Assembly: GCA_027032075.1 (NCBI GenBank)
Contig: JALVOC010000124.1
Coordinates: 1 to 33,250 of the forward strand
Reading direction: 5' to 3'
Length of the DNA stretch: 33,250 bases
Source: Chromatiales bacterium
GTDB lineage: Bacteria > Pseudomonadota > Gammaproteobacteria > UBA6429 > Thiohalophilaceae
The translations under genes and the position numbers were made by a program. The notes beneath the pieces are model-generated. The model saw nothing but the letters and a program-made list of their open reading frames with translations. It was not told where the DNA came from and made no database searches. This document shows positions 8,282-15,923 of the stretch, in pieces. How positions within the stretch are numbered: the stretch's first letter is position 1; each line of letters begins with the position of its first letter.

Positions 8282-9604
8282 CTAACGCACCCAGACTTCA
8301 ACCCGCCGGTTCTTTTCCTTTTCCTTATTGTCCGCCACGCTGCCGTATGCCCCATAGCCACGAATATGATGAACGGTGATGCCCCGCTTGCGCAACTCGT
8401 TTTCGACCTTGTCGGCACGCGCTTCCGAAAGAGAGATATTGTGGATTGGGATGCTGGCATCCTCGGAAAAACCGAACAGCATGAGTTCATTCACTTCCGG
8501 ATGTTGCTGAATATATTTCGCCACCCGATCGAGATCACGATAAGCGCGGCTGTCCAGCTCCAGACTGCCCTTTTTAAAACGGAAATTCACCGACAGCCTT
8601 CTGGCGTTCTTCACAAAATCGCGGTATTCCCGCGGATAAACCTTACTCACCTGCATATCGAGTGCTTCGATATTCTGGGAAACGAAACCCGTCTGCCGCA
8701 CCACCTTCTGTCCGCTGTCCGAGAGTGCAAAAGCGAGGAATTTCTCCACATCCCTGTTTTGTGTCCGGGGTGCGGCATACATGAACAGGCGTCTCGAGAG
8801 GGCATAATCTTCAGTCGCCACGTTGAAAACGGAAGGATAACGCGCAGCACCTTTCGTCACCGCAATCGTCACCGCGCGGCTGTTGCGAATATAGGGTAAG
8901 CCGACGAAACCAATCGCCTGCGGATCCCTGGAGACGTCGTCCGAGAGTTCGGCATTGGATTCATAACGGCGTGCCGAGCCGGTTAATTTCAGTTTTTTTC
9001 CCAGCACCAGGTGCTTGAAAGTATCGTAGGTACCGGAATTATCGTCCCGCGCATAAACCGCTATCCGCCCCATGTTGATCCCCAGTTCGCGCCAGCTGCG
9101 GATGCGCCCGGAAAAAACAGCCGCCAGTTGCGCAACCGTAAGGCTTTTGATGCGATTATTGCGGGGCACGATCACCGCAATCCCGTCCAGCCCAATCACG
9201 TATTCCGCCTGCGGCCCCGTGAACGAACCCAGCGGCTTCAGTGCGCTCACCTCTTTGGCCTTGATGGGACGTGAGGCCATGCCGACATCGGCCAGACCGG
9301 CCCTGAGATCACGAAAAGCCGTACTCGATCCATGTGCATGGATCTCTATCGCGACCTCTCCGCGGCCATCGGGAAGCTCCCCCACGATCCACCCCTGCCG
9401 GGGGACTGAATCCGGGCGATAATGCACATTCCCTGCCCCCAGCTCTTTGCGCAAATAGTGTTTTGCCAGCGCCGGCCCAAGCGCGGCACCCACCGTGTTC
9501 GAGCCGTGCATGCGGAACAACAGCTCCCCCTGCGCGGGATATGCCGCCACCAGACCCAGTAGCATCAGCCAGAACATCAAACGGGAAGAAGATAAAATAT
9601 CCAT
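8282..9604 (-). CDS. PstS-like phosphate-binding domain fused to a C-terminal OmpA domain
   Basis: A 440-residue exported protein. The first ~26 residues form a signal peptide ending at AYPAQG. Residues ~28-310 match the PstS-like type II periplasmic binding protein pattern: HGSNTVG at 33-39, GSSTAF, DVGMASRPIK, and the segment DGIAVIVPRNN then LTVAQLAAVFSG. Residues ~330-440 are an OmpA-like peptidoglycan-binding domain ending in NRRVEVWVR. The protein probably senses or sequesters phosphate in the periplasm while anchored to the cell wall. Phosphate specificity is supported by the Pho box 83 bp upstream (9687-9704) and the nearby ppk2 gene. There is no pst permease in the window. GGAAAG about 10 bp before the ATG serves as ribosome binding site. 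Confidence 0.9.
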   Translation of the reverse strand: MDILSSSRLMFWLMLLGLVAAYPAQGELLFRMHGSNTVGAALGPALAKHYLRKELGAGNVHYRPDSVPRQGWIVGELPDGRGEVAIEIHAHGSSTAFRDLRAGLADVGMASRPIKAKEVSALKPLGSFTGPQAEYVIGLDGIAVIVPRNNRIKSLTVAQLAAVFSGRIRSWRELGINMGRIAVYARDDNSGTYDTFKHLVLGKKLKLTGSARRYESNAELSDDVSRDPQAIGFVGLPYIRNSRAVTIAVTKGAARYPSVFNVATEDYALSRRLFMYAAPRTQNRDVEKFLAFALSDSGQKVVRQTGFVSQNIEALDMQVSKVYPREYRDFVKNARRLSVNFRFKKGSLELDSRAYRDLDRVAKYIQQHPEVNELMLFGFSEDASIPIHNISLSEARADKVENELRKRGITVHHIRGYGAYGSVADNKEKEKNRRVEVWVR

Positions 9605-9671
9605 AAACGAACACTTTCCGTAGTTGTTTTTTTATATCTCAACATAAAGCAGTAGTTGTCACCGGCTTGTC

Positions 9672-9704
9672 ATAATAAGGCGGTTTTATGACCAATTTAT
9701 GACA
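9672..9704 (-). promoter_or_regulatory. Pho box and -10 of the PstS-OmpA gene
   Basis: On the minus strand TGTCATA (9704-9698) and GGTCATA (9693-9687) are direct repeats starting 11 bp apart, the spacing of PhoB half-sites. TATTAT (9677-9672) lies 9 bp after the second repeat, as expected for a PhoB-activated promoter in which the box replaces the -35. The arrangement points at the gene starting at 9604. Confidence 0.8.
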
Positions 9705-9781
9705 CACTGCAATGTCCCGTTGCGGCGCAAAGCCCTTTGTCACCCCGATACCACCGTTTGTCCGGTTTCCTGCCGATGGTT

Positions 9782-9810
9782 TTGACAAGGCAAACCGCTT
9801 TATCTAACTT
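9782..9810 (+). promoter_or_regulatory. Possible sigma-70 promoter for the DUF6316 gene
   Basis: TTGACA (9782-9787) is a perfect -35. At 17-bp spacing the -10 would be TAACTT, a moderate match. The site lies 37 bp before the chosen ATG at 9847. The divergent Pho box promoter is about 100 bp away. Confidence 0.4.
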
Positions 9811-9846
9811 TAGTAATAACACACTGGATAATCAGGAGTGATGCAG

Positions 9847-10041
9847 ATGACAACCCATCGCTATGGTGAAACCGGCAGCATTCCATTTCGTACCGGTCGG
9901 TTTTTCAATATTGGCACCAATTGGTATTTCGCTACCCGCGAGGCCATCGATCAGGGGCCTTTCCCCAATCGGAAAGAGGCCGAATTCGCCCTGACACGCT
10001 ATATTGAAAATTGCCGCACCGTTGAAAAAGTCTGGAATTGA
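9847..10041 (+). CDS. DUF6316-like small protein
   Basis: A 64-residue protein with the layout RYGE, then FRTGRFF, WYFATREAIDQGPFPNR and a helix EAEFALTRYIENC, which I recognise as DUF6316, a small gammaproteobacterial family of unknown function. I chose ATG 9847 because AGGAG (9834-9838) is then 8 bp upstream. The GTG at 9838 overlaps that site and the ATG at 9841 is only 2 bp from it. Codon usage and GC are like the core genes. It stands upstream of ppk2 with a 184-bp gap, so cotranscription is uncertain. Confidence 0.75.
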   Translation: MTTHRYGETGSIPFRTGRFFNIGTNWYFATREAIDQGPFPNRKEAEFALTRYIENCRTVEKVWN

Positions 10042-10225
10042 ATCGCGCCGCTTGAATTCCTCCTCGCGCATCACTTTTTGTTGTGAGACGAAAGGTGTGG
10101 TGGTTCCTGCTGATTTCCATCTCGGATAAACCTGTTTTTATTCTGTGATCTCCCCCTGCCGTGGTGCGAACAAAGAATCTTTTCTATAGTTTACAGCATG
10201 GGCCTGTAGACAAAGACCGAAGATT

Positions 10226-11137
10226 ATGACTGATAAAAACCTTGATCTGATCGATACCCCTGTCGACAACGAAGCCAGCAACAACCCTGGCGACAGTAAC
10301 AATCCCTCCCGCAAGGAAATTTTCAAACAGGGTTCCTACCCCTATAAAAAGAAGATGTCGACCAGGGAATACACACACCGCATGCACGAACTGCAAATTG
10401 AACTGCTCAAATTACAAAACTGGGTCAAGGAGACCGGGGAAAAACTGGTGATCCTGTTTGAAGGACGGGATGCTGCCGGCAAGGGCGGCACCATCAAACG
10501 CTTCATGGAACACCTCAATCCCCGCGGTGCCCGCGTGGTCGCCCTGGAGAAACCCTCCGAACAGGAACAGGGGCAGTGGTACTTCCAGCGCTACATCAAA
10601 CACCTGCCGAGTACCGGTGAAATCGTATTGTTTGACCGCTCCTGGTACAACCGGGCAGGCGTGGAAAAAGTCATGAATTTCAGCAGCCCGACCGAGTACC
10701 TTGAGTTCATGCGCCAGACACCCGAGCTGGAACGTATGCTGGTGCGCAGCGGCATCCGTCTTTTCAAATTGTGGTTTTCAGTCAGCCGTGAAGAACAATA
10801 CCGCCGTTTTCAGAAACGGCGCAACGACCCCCTCAAACAATGGAAAATGAGTCCCATCGATATCGCCTCATTGGACAAATGGGAACAGTACACCGAAGCA
10901 AAGGAGTCCATGTTTTTCTACACGGATACCGCTGATGCGCCCTGGACGGTGATCAAGTCAGACGACAAAAAACGCGCCCGCATCAATGCCTTGCTGTATA
11001 TTCTCAACAGCCTGCCATACAAAAACAAGGACGAGAGTGTGGTAACGCCACCGGATCCACTTATCGTGGGAAGCACCAGCGATCTTTATGAAGTTGCGGA
11101 GAAACACATCCGTAACGCGCATCGCAGCAGGAAATAA
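10226..11137 (+). CDS. ppk2: Polyphosphate kinase 2, class I type
   Basis: A 303-residue single-domain PPK2. The Walker A motif GRDAAGKGG is at 80-88, the lid region PRGARVVALEKPSEQEQGQWYFQRY at about 99-123, and the Walker B DRSWYNRAGVE at 137-147. PPK2 enzymes transfer phosphate between polyphosphate and nucleoside diphosphates, and class I members usually phosphorylate NDPs from polyphosphate. The N-terminal ~40 residues are polar and probably disordered. It lies near the Pho-box-controlled binding protein, which fits a local phosphate-metabolism theme, although no Pho box was found directly upstream of this gene. The substrate (ADP or GDP) cannot be read from the sequence. Confidence 0.95.
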   Translation: MTDKNLDLIDTPVDNEASNNPGDSNNPSRKEIFKQGSYPYKKKMSTREYTHRMHELQIELLKLQNWVKETGEKLVILFEGRDAAGKGGTIKRFMEHLNPRGARVVALEKPSEQEQGQWYFQRYIKHLPSTGEIVLFDRSWYNRAGVEKVMNFSSPTEYLEFMRQTPELERMLVRSGIRLFKLWFSVSREEQYRRFQKRRNDPLKQWKMSPIDIASLDKWEQYTEAKESMFFYTDTADAPWTVIKSDDKKRARINALLYILNSLPYKNKDESVVTPPDPLIVGSTSDLYEVAEKHIRNAHRSRK

Positions 11138-11191
11138 CATTGTGGCAACGGCCCATGTCGTAATTGAAATTTCATCAAGCGACACGCCGTA

Positions 11192-11275
11192 TTAACCGTA
11201 ATACATGTGGATCACGGTGAAAATGGTGATGAACAAGGCGATGACGAGGGTCATCATGATGGCAATTCTGTCCAT
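11192..11275 (-). CDS. 27-residue single-helix membrane peptide
   Basis: ATG at 11275 opens a 28-codon frame ending in TAA at 11192. The product begins MDRIAIMMTLVIALF and continues with a hydrophobic stretch to VIHMYYG: one membrane helix with a charged N terminus. GGGAG lies about 9 bp upstream, inside the end of the QTMAN-like gene, which it overlaps by 22 bp. The position, ribosome site and clean transmembrane composition support a real small gene, probably coupled to the gene before it. No family is recognised, and only comparison with other genomes would settle it. Confidence 0.55.
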   Translation of the reverse strand: MDRIAIMMTLVIALFITIFTVIHMYYG

Positions 11276-12399
11276 GAATCATTCTCCCTGCTTTGGATGA
11301 CAGATTCCTCAATGAGCGCTCGATAGCGAGAACCAAGCCGTTCCCAGCCGAGATATGATACATCAGGCGCTCGTGGCAGACCGCCATTTTTTTGCATTTC
11401 TGCCAGTTCCTGCAGCCGCACGGCCAGGGACAACGCCTCCTGCCCGCTGTCCTCCGGCGTGGAAGGATAACGCCAGCGGGCGGGGAACCATTCCGGGTAG
11501 GCAAGCCGATCCGGCACGAGAGGAAGGCAACCGGCGGCCACTGCCTCCAGTACCCCCAGGCCCTGAAAATCGTGCCTGGCGGTGGAAACCACGACCTGCG
11601 CCTGGCGCAGAAGGCGCAGATAATTTTCCCGCTTCTCGATCCAGCCCCACTCACCCGCATGCGCCGCCAGTTTTTCACGCATCTCCCAGAACAAGGGCGG
11701 CACCCGGCGAAAACGCTGTCCCACGACGTGAACGGTAAACTCGACTCCGCGTGCGGAAAGTTGCTGCAAGGCGGCAAAGAAAACCTCCGGCGCCTTGTCG
11801 TATTCCCAGCGATGATTCCAGATGATCTGCAAATGCCCGCGTTGTTGCGAGGATGGCTTCACCACATGCCGTGTCTCCAGCGGTACCGGAAGCACCGAGC
11901 TCTTTCCCGCCAGTTGCGCCATGACGCCGGGCGGAACGGCATCGGGCATTTTTTTCAACAGCGCAGCAACCCCCTGCATAAAAGTCTGCCGGTTGTACTC
12001 ACTGTTGAACACCGCGATATCTGCCGCCAGGGCGCCGTACAGCTGCACCATTTTCGGCTCGAGCCGTTCCTCAGCCTGATGGCTGAGCGGATAGGCAAAC
12101 TGGTTTTCGTGAAAATACAAAAGGGTGGGCACGGTGCCGAGTGCCGGCACCAGGCCGCGCAGGGTCGCTACATCGACCATCGAAGTGGCAATCAGCCGAT
12201 CATATGGCCGGGACAATCGCTCACGTTGCGTCAGCGCCCAGCTCAGGCTGTTGCCGCGAATGCGCCAGTTAAAATGGCGTGCAGGCAACGTCAGCACAGT
12301 CCAGTCGTACGCGGGCAGGTTTGCCTCAAGCCCCTTTCGCCACTGCTGGTGGCTGGTGGCATCATAGGCGGACAGCAACAGGACGCGCAGGCCGGCCAT
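11254..12399 (-). CDS. DUF3524/QTMAN-like glycosyltransferase (tRNA-queuosine mannosyltransferase type)
   Basis: A 381-residue GT-B enzyme. The N-terminal half carries SAYDATSHQQW (10-20) and YFHENQFAYP (95-104), hallmarks of the DUF3524 domain found in vertebrate QTMAN (GTDC1), which mannosylates queuosine in tRNA-Asp. The C-terminal half has IIWNHRWEYDKAPEVF and a nucleotide-sugar motif around GLGVLEAVAAGCLPLVPD followed by YPE. Domain identity is confident. That the bacterial enzyme modifies tRNA queuosine is inference from the family. It ends a minus-strand run with the GIY-YIG and FmdB-like genes (21 and 67 bp gaps), and another wobble-base enzyme, CmoM, lies 2.3 kb away. Confidence 0.85.
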   Translation of the reverse strand: MAGLRVLLLSAYDATSHQQWRKGLEANLPAYDWTVLTLPARHFNWRIRGNSLSWALTQRERLSRPYDRLIATSMVDVATLRGLVPALGTVPTLLYFHENQFAYPLSHQAEERLEPKMVQLYGALAADIAVFNSEYNRQTFMQGVAALLKKMPDAVPPGVMAQLAGKSSVLPVPLETRHVVKPSSQQRGHLQIIWNHRWEYDKAPEVFFAALQQLSARGVEFTVHVVGQRFRRVPPLFWEMREKLAAHAGEWGWIEKRENYLRLLRQAQVVVSTARHDFQGLGVLEAVAAGCLPLVPDRLAYPEWFPARWRYPSTPEDSGQEALSLAVRLQELAEMQKNGGLPRAPDVSYLGWERLGSRYRALIEESVIQSRENDSWTELPS

Positions 12400-12420
12400 T
12401 TTCTCAGCGAGTTGCCGCCA

Positions 12421-12936
12421 TCACGCCAGGGACAAGGTCTGCACGGGCGAATGGCACGGATCGGCTTTCAGCAGACGCTGCCTGAACGCCGCCGCCTTCG
12501 GGCAGGCGGCGGTATAAAACAGGTGGCTCTCCCCCCGCCGGTCCGACGCACCAAACCCTGCCAAAGGGATCGTCAGCCCCGGCATCTTCGCCAACTCGCC
12601 TGCCCAGAGACTTTCACGCCGCTGTTTTTCGTTGCAATACCAGATTTGGCGAAGCTGCGTGCGGCTCCGCAGATAGTCGATATGCCAGCGTAAGGATTTG
12701 TGCCGGCGAAGATGCCGGCCCACTCTGGCGCGAAGTCCGCCGGGGCCAAATGCGGATCCCACATAGAGATACCAGCCGGGTTGCAGCGCCAGGGTGGCAA
12801 ACCGGCCGATAGCCACGTCGCTGTGCTGCCCCGATTCCAGCAGCAGAATATAGGTGCCGCTTTCTGCCGGTAACAGTGCGGCATCGAACCGCTCAGCCAC
12901 CGCGGTTACCGGTGGCAGAAAACTGGCGGAGATCAC
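12421..12936 (-). CDS. GIY-YIG nuclease-like protein (DUF123)
   Basis: A 171-residue protein. GTYILLL (27-33), then GWYLYVGSAFGPGGLRAR and the segment KSLRWHIDYL form the DUF123 version of the GIY-YIG fold, in archaea often fused to endonuclease III. GTY and YVG correspond to the GIY and YIG strands. The biochemical role of stand-alone bacterial members is not known. The start is GTG at 12936 with no clear Shine-Dalgarno; a GTG about 11 codons further in is a possible alternative. It lies between the FmdB-like and QTMAN-like genes in the same direction, so operon membership is likely. Confidence 0.82.
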   Translation of the reverse strand: MISASFLPPVTAVAERFDAALLPAESGTYILLLESGQHSDVAIGRFATLALQPGWYLYVGSAFGPGGLRARVGRHLRRHKSLRWHIDYLRSRTQLRQIWYCNEKQRRESLWAGELAKMPGLTIPLAGFGASDRRGESHLFYTAACPKAAAFRQRLLKADPCHSPVQTLSLA

Positions 12937-13003
12937 GGGAACGGACCAGAGTCACCGACAGACCTTGCGGCAAGCACGCAGGTACATCGGCGCGGAAGCA
13001 GCC

Positions 13004-13261
13004 TCAATCAAGGCCGCACATGCTTCCGCTGCAACACCCGCCGGTGCTGCAGGCCGGCGCCGTGCCGCTGCCAAGGCTGGCGCTTTTCACCACCTGGCCG
13101 CCGGTCGCCAGTTTTCTGACCTCGGCCCCGGCGGGGGTGTCGCCGGGTTCAATTCCGGCCTGTTCACACAACTCACCCCAGGTGGAGAGCACTTCGCTCA
13201 TACGGTGCTTGACTTCAACCACACGGCCATTGGCTTCACAGATATAGTCATATGTCGGCAT
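13004..13261 (-). CDS. FmdB-like zinc ribbon family small protein
   Basis: An 85-residue protein starting MPTYDYICEANGRVVE, the usual start of FmdB/CxxC putative regulatory proteins. The second ribbon half is replaced by a C-terminal tail CSTGGCCSGSMCGL with several cysteines. The middle (EVLSTWGELCEQAG then LATGGQVV) matches a gammaproteobacterial subtype that I recall but cannot name further. Metal binding is likely and function unknown. It is the promoter-proximal gene of the minus-strand run toward QTMAN and is divergent from the uracil-DNA glycosylase gene. Confidence 0.8.
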   Translation of the reverse strand: MPTYDYICEANGRVVEVKHRMSEVLSTWGELCEQAGIEPGDTPAGAEVRKLATGGQVVKSASLGSGTAPACSTGGCCSGSMCGLD

Positions 13262-13340
13262 GAATCAACCTCGAAAATTTTGCATCGGAAAAACGTTGTT
13301 ATTATATAGTAACCCCATACAAGGAAACCAAGTCCATCAC

Positions 13341-13955
13341 ATGCCAAGCAGCGAACAAGCCCTGAAACGCCACCTGGCCAAACTGCGCCAATGCACCGCC
13401 TGTCCACAAATGTTTGGCCCGCCGGTCACCGGCGAGGCGGTCGTTTCCCCGGTGATGCTCATTGGCCAGGCGCCCGGCAACAAGGAGATCGAGGTACACC
13501 GCCCCTTCGCCTGGACCGCCGGAAAAACCCTCTTTGGCTGGTTTGCACAAATCGGCCTGGAGGAAACGGACTTCCGCCGTAGCGTCTATATGGCAGCCGT
13601 GTGCCGCTGCTTTCCCGGCAAGAATCCCAAGGGCGGGGATCGTGTTCCCTCGCAGGATGAAATCCACCACTGCGCGCGCTGGTTGAAAAAGGAAGTCGAG
13701 ATGTTACAACCCGCCCTGTTAATCCCGGTCGGCAAGCTTGCCATCAATCAGATCATGCCGGTCGACAAATTGCAGACTGTCATCGGCAAAAAACATCGCC
13801 ACTGTTACCATGGGCTGGAAACAGACGTTATTCCGCTGCCCCACCCCTCCGGCGCCTCCACCTGGCATCGCACCGAACCCGGTAAAACCCTGTTACAAAA
13901 AGCGCTGCGGCAGATCAAACAGCATTCCGCATGGAAAAGCTTACTGCACACATGA
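13341..13955 (+). CDS. Uracil-DNA glycosylase superfamily protein (family 4/5-like, Fe-S)
   Basis: A 204-residue protein. Motif A is GQAPG (42-46) in place of the family-4 GEAPG, and motif B is HPSG (168-171). Cysteines 18 and 21, 88 or 90, and 111 are placed like the four 4Fe-4S ligands of family 4 enzymes. Uracil excision from DNA is the expected activity. I chose ATG 13341 because the conserved region starts there; the 27 residues upstream in frame (from 13260) overlap the divergent FmdB-like gene. The 79-bp shared region has AT-rich TATTATATAG near 13299-13308, a likely promoter. Replacement of the motif A Glu by Gln makes substrate range uncertain. Confidence 0.82.
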   Translation: MPSSEQALKRHLAKLRQCTACPQMFGPPVTGEAVVSPVMLIGQAPGNKEIEVHRPFAWTAGKTLFGWFAQIGLEETDFRRSVYMAAVCRCFPGKNPKGGDRVPSQDEIHHCARWLKKEVEMLQPALLIPVGKLAINQIMPVDKLQTVIGKKHRHCYHGLETDVIPLPHPSGASTWHRTEPGKTLLQKALRQIKQHSAWKSLLHT

Positions 13956-14014
13956 TACCTTGCCAATTTTAAATCACATTGCAGTCAGCGATAAGCAAAT
14001 ACGGCGCTAAACAA

Positions 14015-14108
14015 GATAAGTGTCCGCATCCCGGATCATTTATCATTATTGGCAGATTCCGGTTTCGCATCAGGGGCTTGAATGGAGTGGTATTCGGAAC
14101 CCTTATTC
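14015..14108. repeat. Short family B element with imperfect inverted ends
   Basis: It opens with ATAAGTGTCCGCATCC, runs through GATCATTTA, TTATTGGCAGATTCCGG and TTTCGCATCAGGGG, and closes with GTGGTATTCGGAACCCTTAT, the inverted terminal motif. At 94 bp it is a compact version of the 213-bp copy at 3406-3618. It lies 30 bp upstream of the GFA gene and may carry part of its leader. Confidence 0.7.
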
Positions 14109-14138
14109 AGGCATCGGCAAAACAACAGGAGGCCCATT

Positions 14139-14636
14139 ATGCAACTCGACGGTTCATGCCACTGCGGCAGTGTCAGATTCTCGCTGCACTCTGCACATCC
14201 ATACCCCTTTAATCTTTGTTACTGCTCCATCTGCCGCAAGACGGCTGGTGGGGGTGGCTATGCCATCAACCTGGCGGGCGACTACAACACCATGCAGGTC
14301 CTGGGGCATGAACATGTTGGAATATACCAGCCAACCAATATCGACGCTGAAACCGGCAAGGTGGAAACAAATGAATCGATACGTCACTTTTGTACGCGCT
14401 GTGGCAGCGCGCTCTGGATATGGGACAAACGATGGCCAGAACTTGTTCACCCCTTTGCTTCTGCGATAGATTCGGATCTGCCAACGCCGCCGGAGCACAC
14501 GCACATGATGTTGCAATTCAAGGCACCCTGGGTTGAAGTGCATGCCGGCCCGCACGACAAGAAGTTTGATCTCTACCCTGATGAATCGATTGCAGACTGG
14601 CATAAACGCCTGGGACTCGAGGATCACGATGACTGA
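14139..14636 (+). CDS. GFA family (glutathione-dependent formaldehyde-activating-like) zinc protein
   Basis: A 165-residue protein with the GFA/CENP-V zinc pattern: CHCG at 7-10, LCYCSICRK at 26-34 and HFCTRCGSALW near residue 88. Two zinc ions bound by seven or so cysteines are expected. Despite the name, many family members do not activate formaldehyde, so the substrate is open. AGGAGG (14127-14132) is 6 bp before the ATG, fixing the start; the longer frame from 14082 would begin inside the family B repeat. It converges on cmoM with a 64-bp gap. Confidence 0.88.
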   Translation: MQLDGSCHCGSVRFSLHSAHPYPFNLCYCSICRKTAGGGGYAINLAGDYNTMQVLGHEHVGIYQPTNIDAETGKVETNESIRHFCTRCGSALWIWDKRWPELVHPFASAIDSDLPTPPEHTHMMLQFKAPWVEVHAGPHDKKFDLYPDESIADWHKRLGLEDHDD

Positions 14637-14700
14637 TCATGCCGCCGGACGGATTGTTCTTATCCTGCCGCTGTCCGCCGATAACGGCACACCGCATACT

Positions 14701-15474
14701 TTAATTGTTCGCCGCCAGAACATGCACATAACGCCCAAGTGAGATAAACGGCTCCTTGCGGCAATAGCGGCGCTCCATCTCCAGGATATCCTCAAAGGAA
14801 CGATTTTGCTGTATCTCACGCGGCATGTAATCATGGAACACCCTGACACCACTTCGCAGAAGGATACGCAACCCGAGTGATGCCAACCAGCGCCAGACTT
14901 CATCCGGATCGAGCGGATTGCTCGGGGTTAGACTTTTAGGATGACCACCAAAATTGCCGGAAGCCACTTTACGGAAATTACCCTGGATCATATTGCGCAG
15001 CACCAGGCTGTTACGATTGTAAAACAACAGGGATAAATTGCCTTGCGGGTGCAACAGGCCTGACAATATTTGCAATGCAGCAAACGGTTCAACCAGCCAT
15101 TCCAGTACGGCATGCAGCAGGATCAAATCGAATTTGCCGCTTGTGTGCCTGGCAATTTCCTGTAGTGGCGCATGGATGAACTGAACGGCCGCAGCCGGGG
15201 CCTGCCGCTTGAACAGCGAGCTGGCCTGCTTCAACATTTCCGCCGAATGATCGCACAACACCAGCTCATGACCTTGCTCTGCCAGGGAGAGACTGAACTG
15301 CCCGCTGCCGCAACCGGCATCCAGTATGCGTAAACGCCTGCCGCCGGCTTCAGGCAGCAACAGGTTTTGCAGATCCTCCTGCAAAATTGCAAGACGGATT
15401 TTACCTTTTGCGCTCGCATAGATATTTCTGCTGAAACGTTGCGCAAGATCGTCAAAATTACGGTCGACCGGCAT
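14701..15474 (-). CDS. cmoM: tRNA 5-carboxymethoxyuridine methyltransferase CmoM
   Basis: A 257-residue class I SAM methyltransferase. It follows E. coli CmoM (formerly SmtA) along its length: DRNFDDLAQRFSRNIY at 4-19, SAM motif I LDAGCGSGQF at 51-60, FDLILLHAVLEWL, LSLLFYNRNSL, GVRVFHDY and the terminal RYCRKEPFISLGRYVHV. CmoM methylates cmo5U at the wobble position of tRNA to give mcmo5U. It is transcribed alone on the minus strand, divergent from the PhnD-like gene. With the DUF3524 glycosyltransferase it makes this neighbourhood rich in tRNA wobble-base enzymes. Confidence 0.93.
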   Translation of the reverse strand: MPVDRNFDDLAQRFSRNIYASAKGKIRLAILQEDLQNLLLPEAGGRRLRILDAGCGSGQFSLSLAEQGHELVLCDHSAEMLKQASSLFKRQAPAAAVQFIHAPLQEIARHTSGKFDLILLHAVLEWLVEPFAALQILSGLLHPQGNLSLLFYNRNSLVLRNMIQGNFRKVASGNFGGHPKSLTPSNPLDPDEVWRWLASLGLRILLRSGVRVFHDYMPREIQQNRSFEDILEMERRYCRKEPFISLGRYVHVLAANN

Positions 15475-15923
15475 GCTGCCCTTCCACGAATTTCATCACC
15501 TGCAAATACAACCAGGCATGGTTCCGGTAACAGAGAAACGGGTGGAATAACATCGCCCTTCCTGTATAAACACAATAAATATATTGTCTTTTCTAGCGAT
15601 AAAGGGGCGTCGGGTTGTGACAACTCCACCCCCTTGACGGTATTCCCTGCCAATCGAGCCGTTAACCCGGCTGGCTGGAATGTTTTACCCTACTATACCC
15701 CTGTGCTATCTTTAACACTAAATACGCTTTTGCTCGGGATTTGCCCTCTGCCTGTCTTCTCAATAAGCATGCGGGAAATACCCGGATAAACGATAACAAA
15801 GCGGCAAAACCGCTTGCAATGACAAGAATAATTATTTCCGGTCTGTTAACCGGTAAAGGCAAGCGCCCCCTCCTCCAGATTTTGCCGGACAACCGGATAC
15901 TGGAGACAGCAGGAGAACTCGAA
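15475..15923. other. Divergent intergenic region with an AT-rich palindrome
   Basis: The region separates cmoM (-) from the PhnD-like gene (+). ACAATAAATATATTGT (15572-15587) is a perfect 6-bp inverted repeat with a 4-base centre, about 100 bp upstream of cmoM, and could be an operator. TTGACG near 15633-15638 is a possible -35 for the plus-strand operon without a convincing -10. An upstream in-frame ATG at 15741 exists, but the lipoprotein signal argues against it. Confidence 0.4.

Noticed and set aside
11392-12693. 433-codon open frame on the plus strand
   Set aside because: It lies antisense to the QTMAN-like and GIY-YIG genes, has atypical composition (many His, Gln, Arg) and no family resemblance. 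A shadow of high-GC coding DNA.
15741-15923. N-terminal extension of the PhnD-like protein from ATG 15741
   Set aside because: It would bury the lipoprotein signal peptide 60 residues inside the protein; AGGAGA precedes the ATG at 15924.
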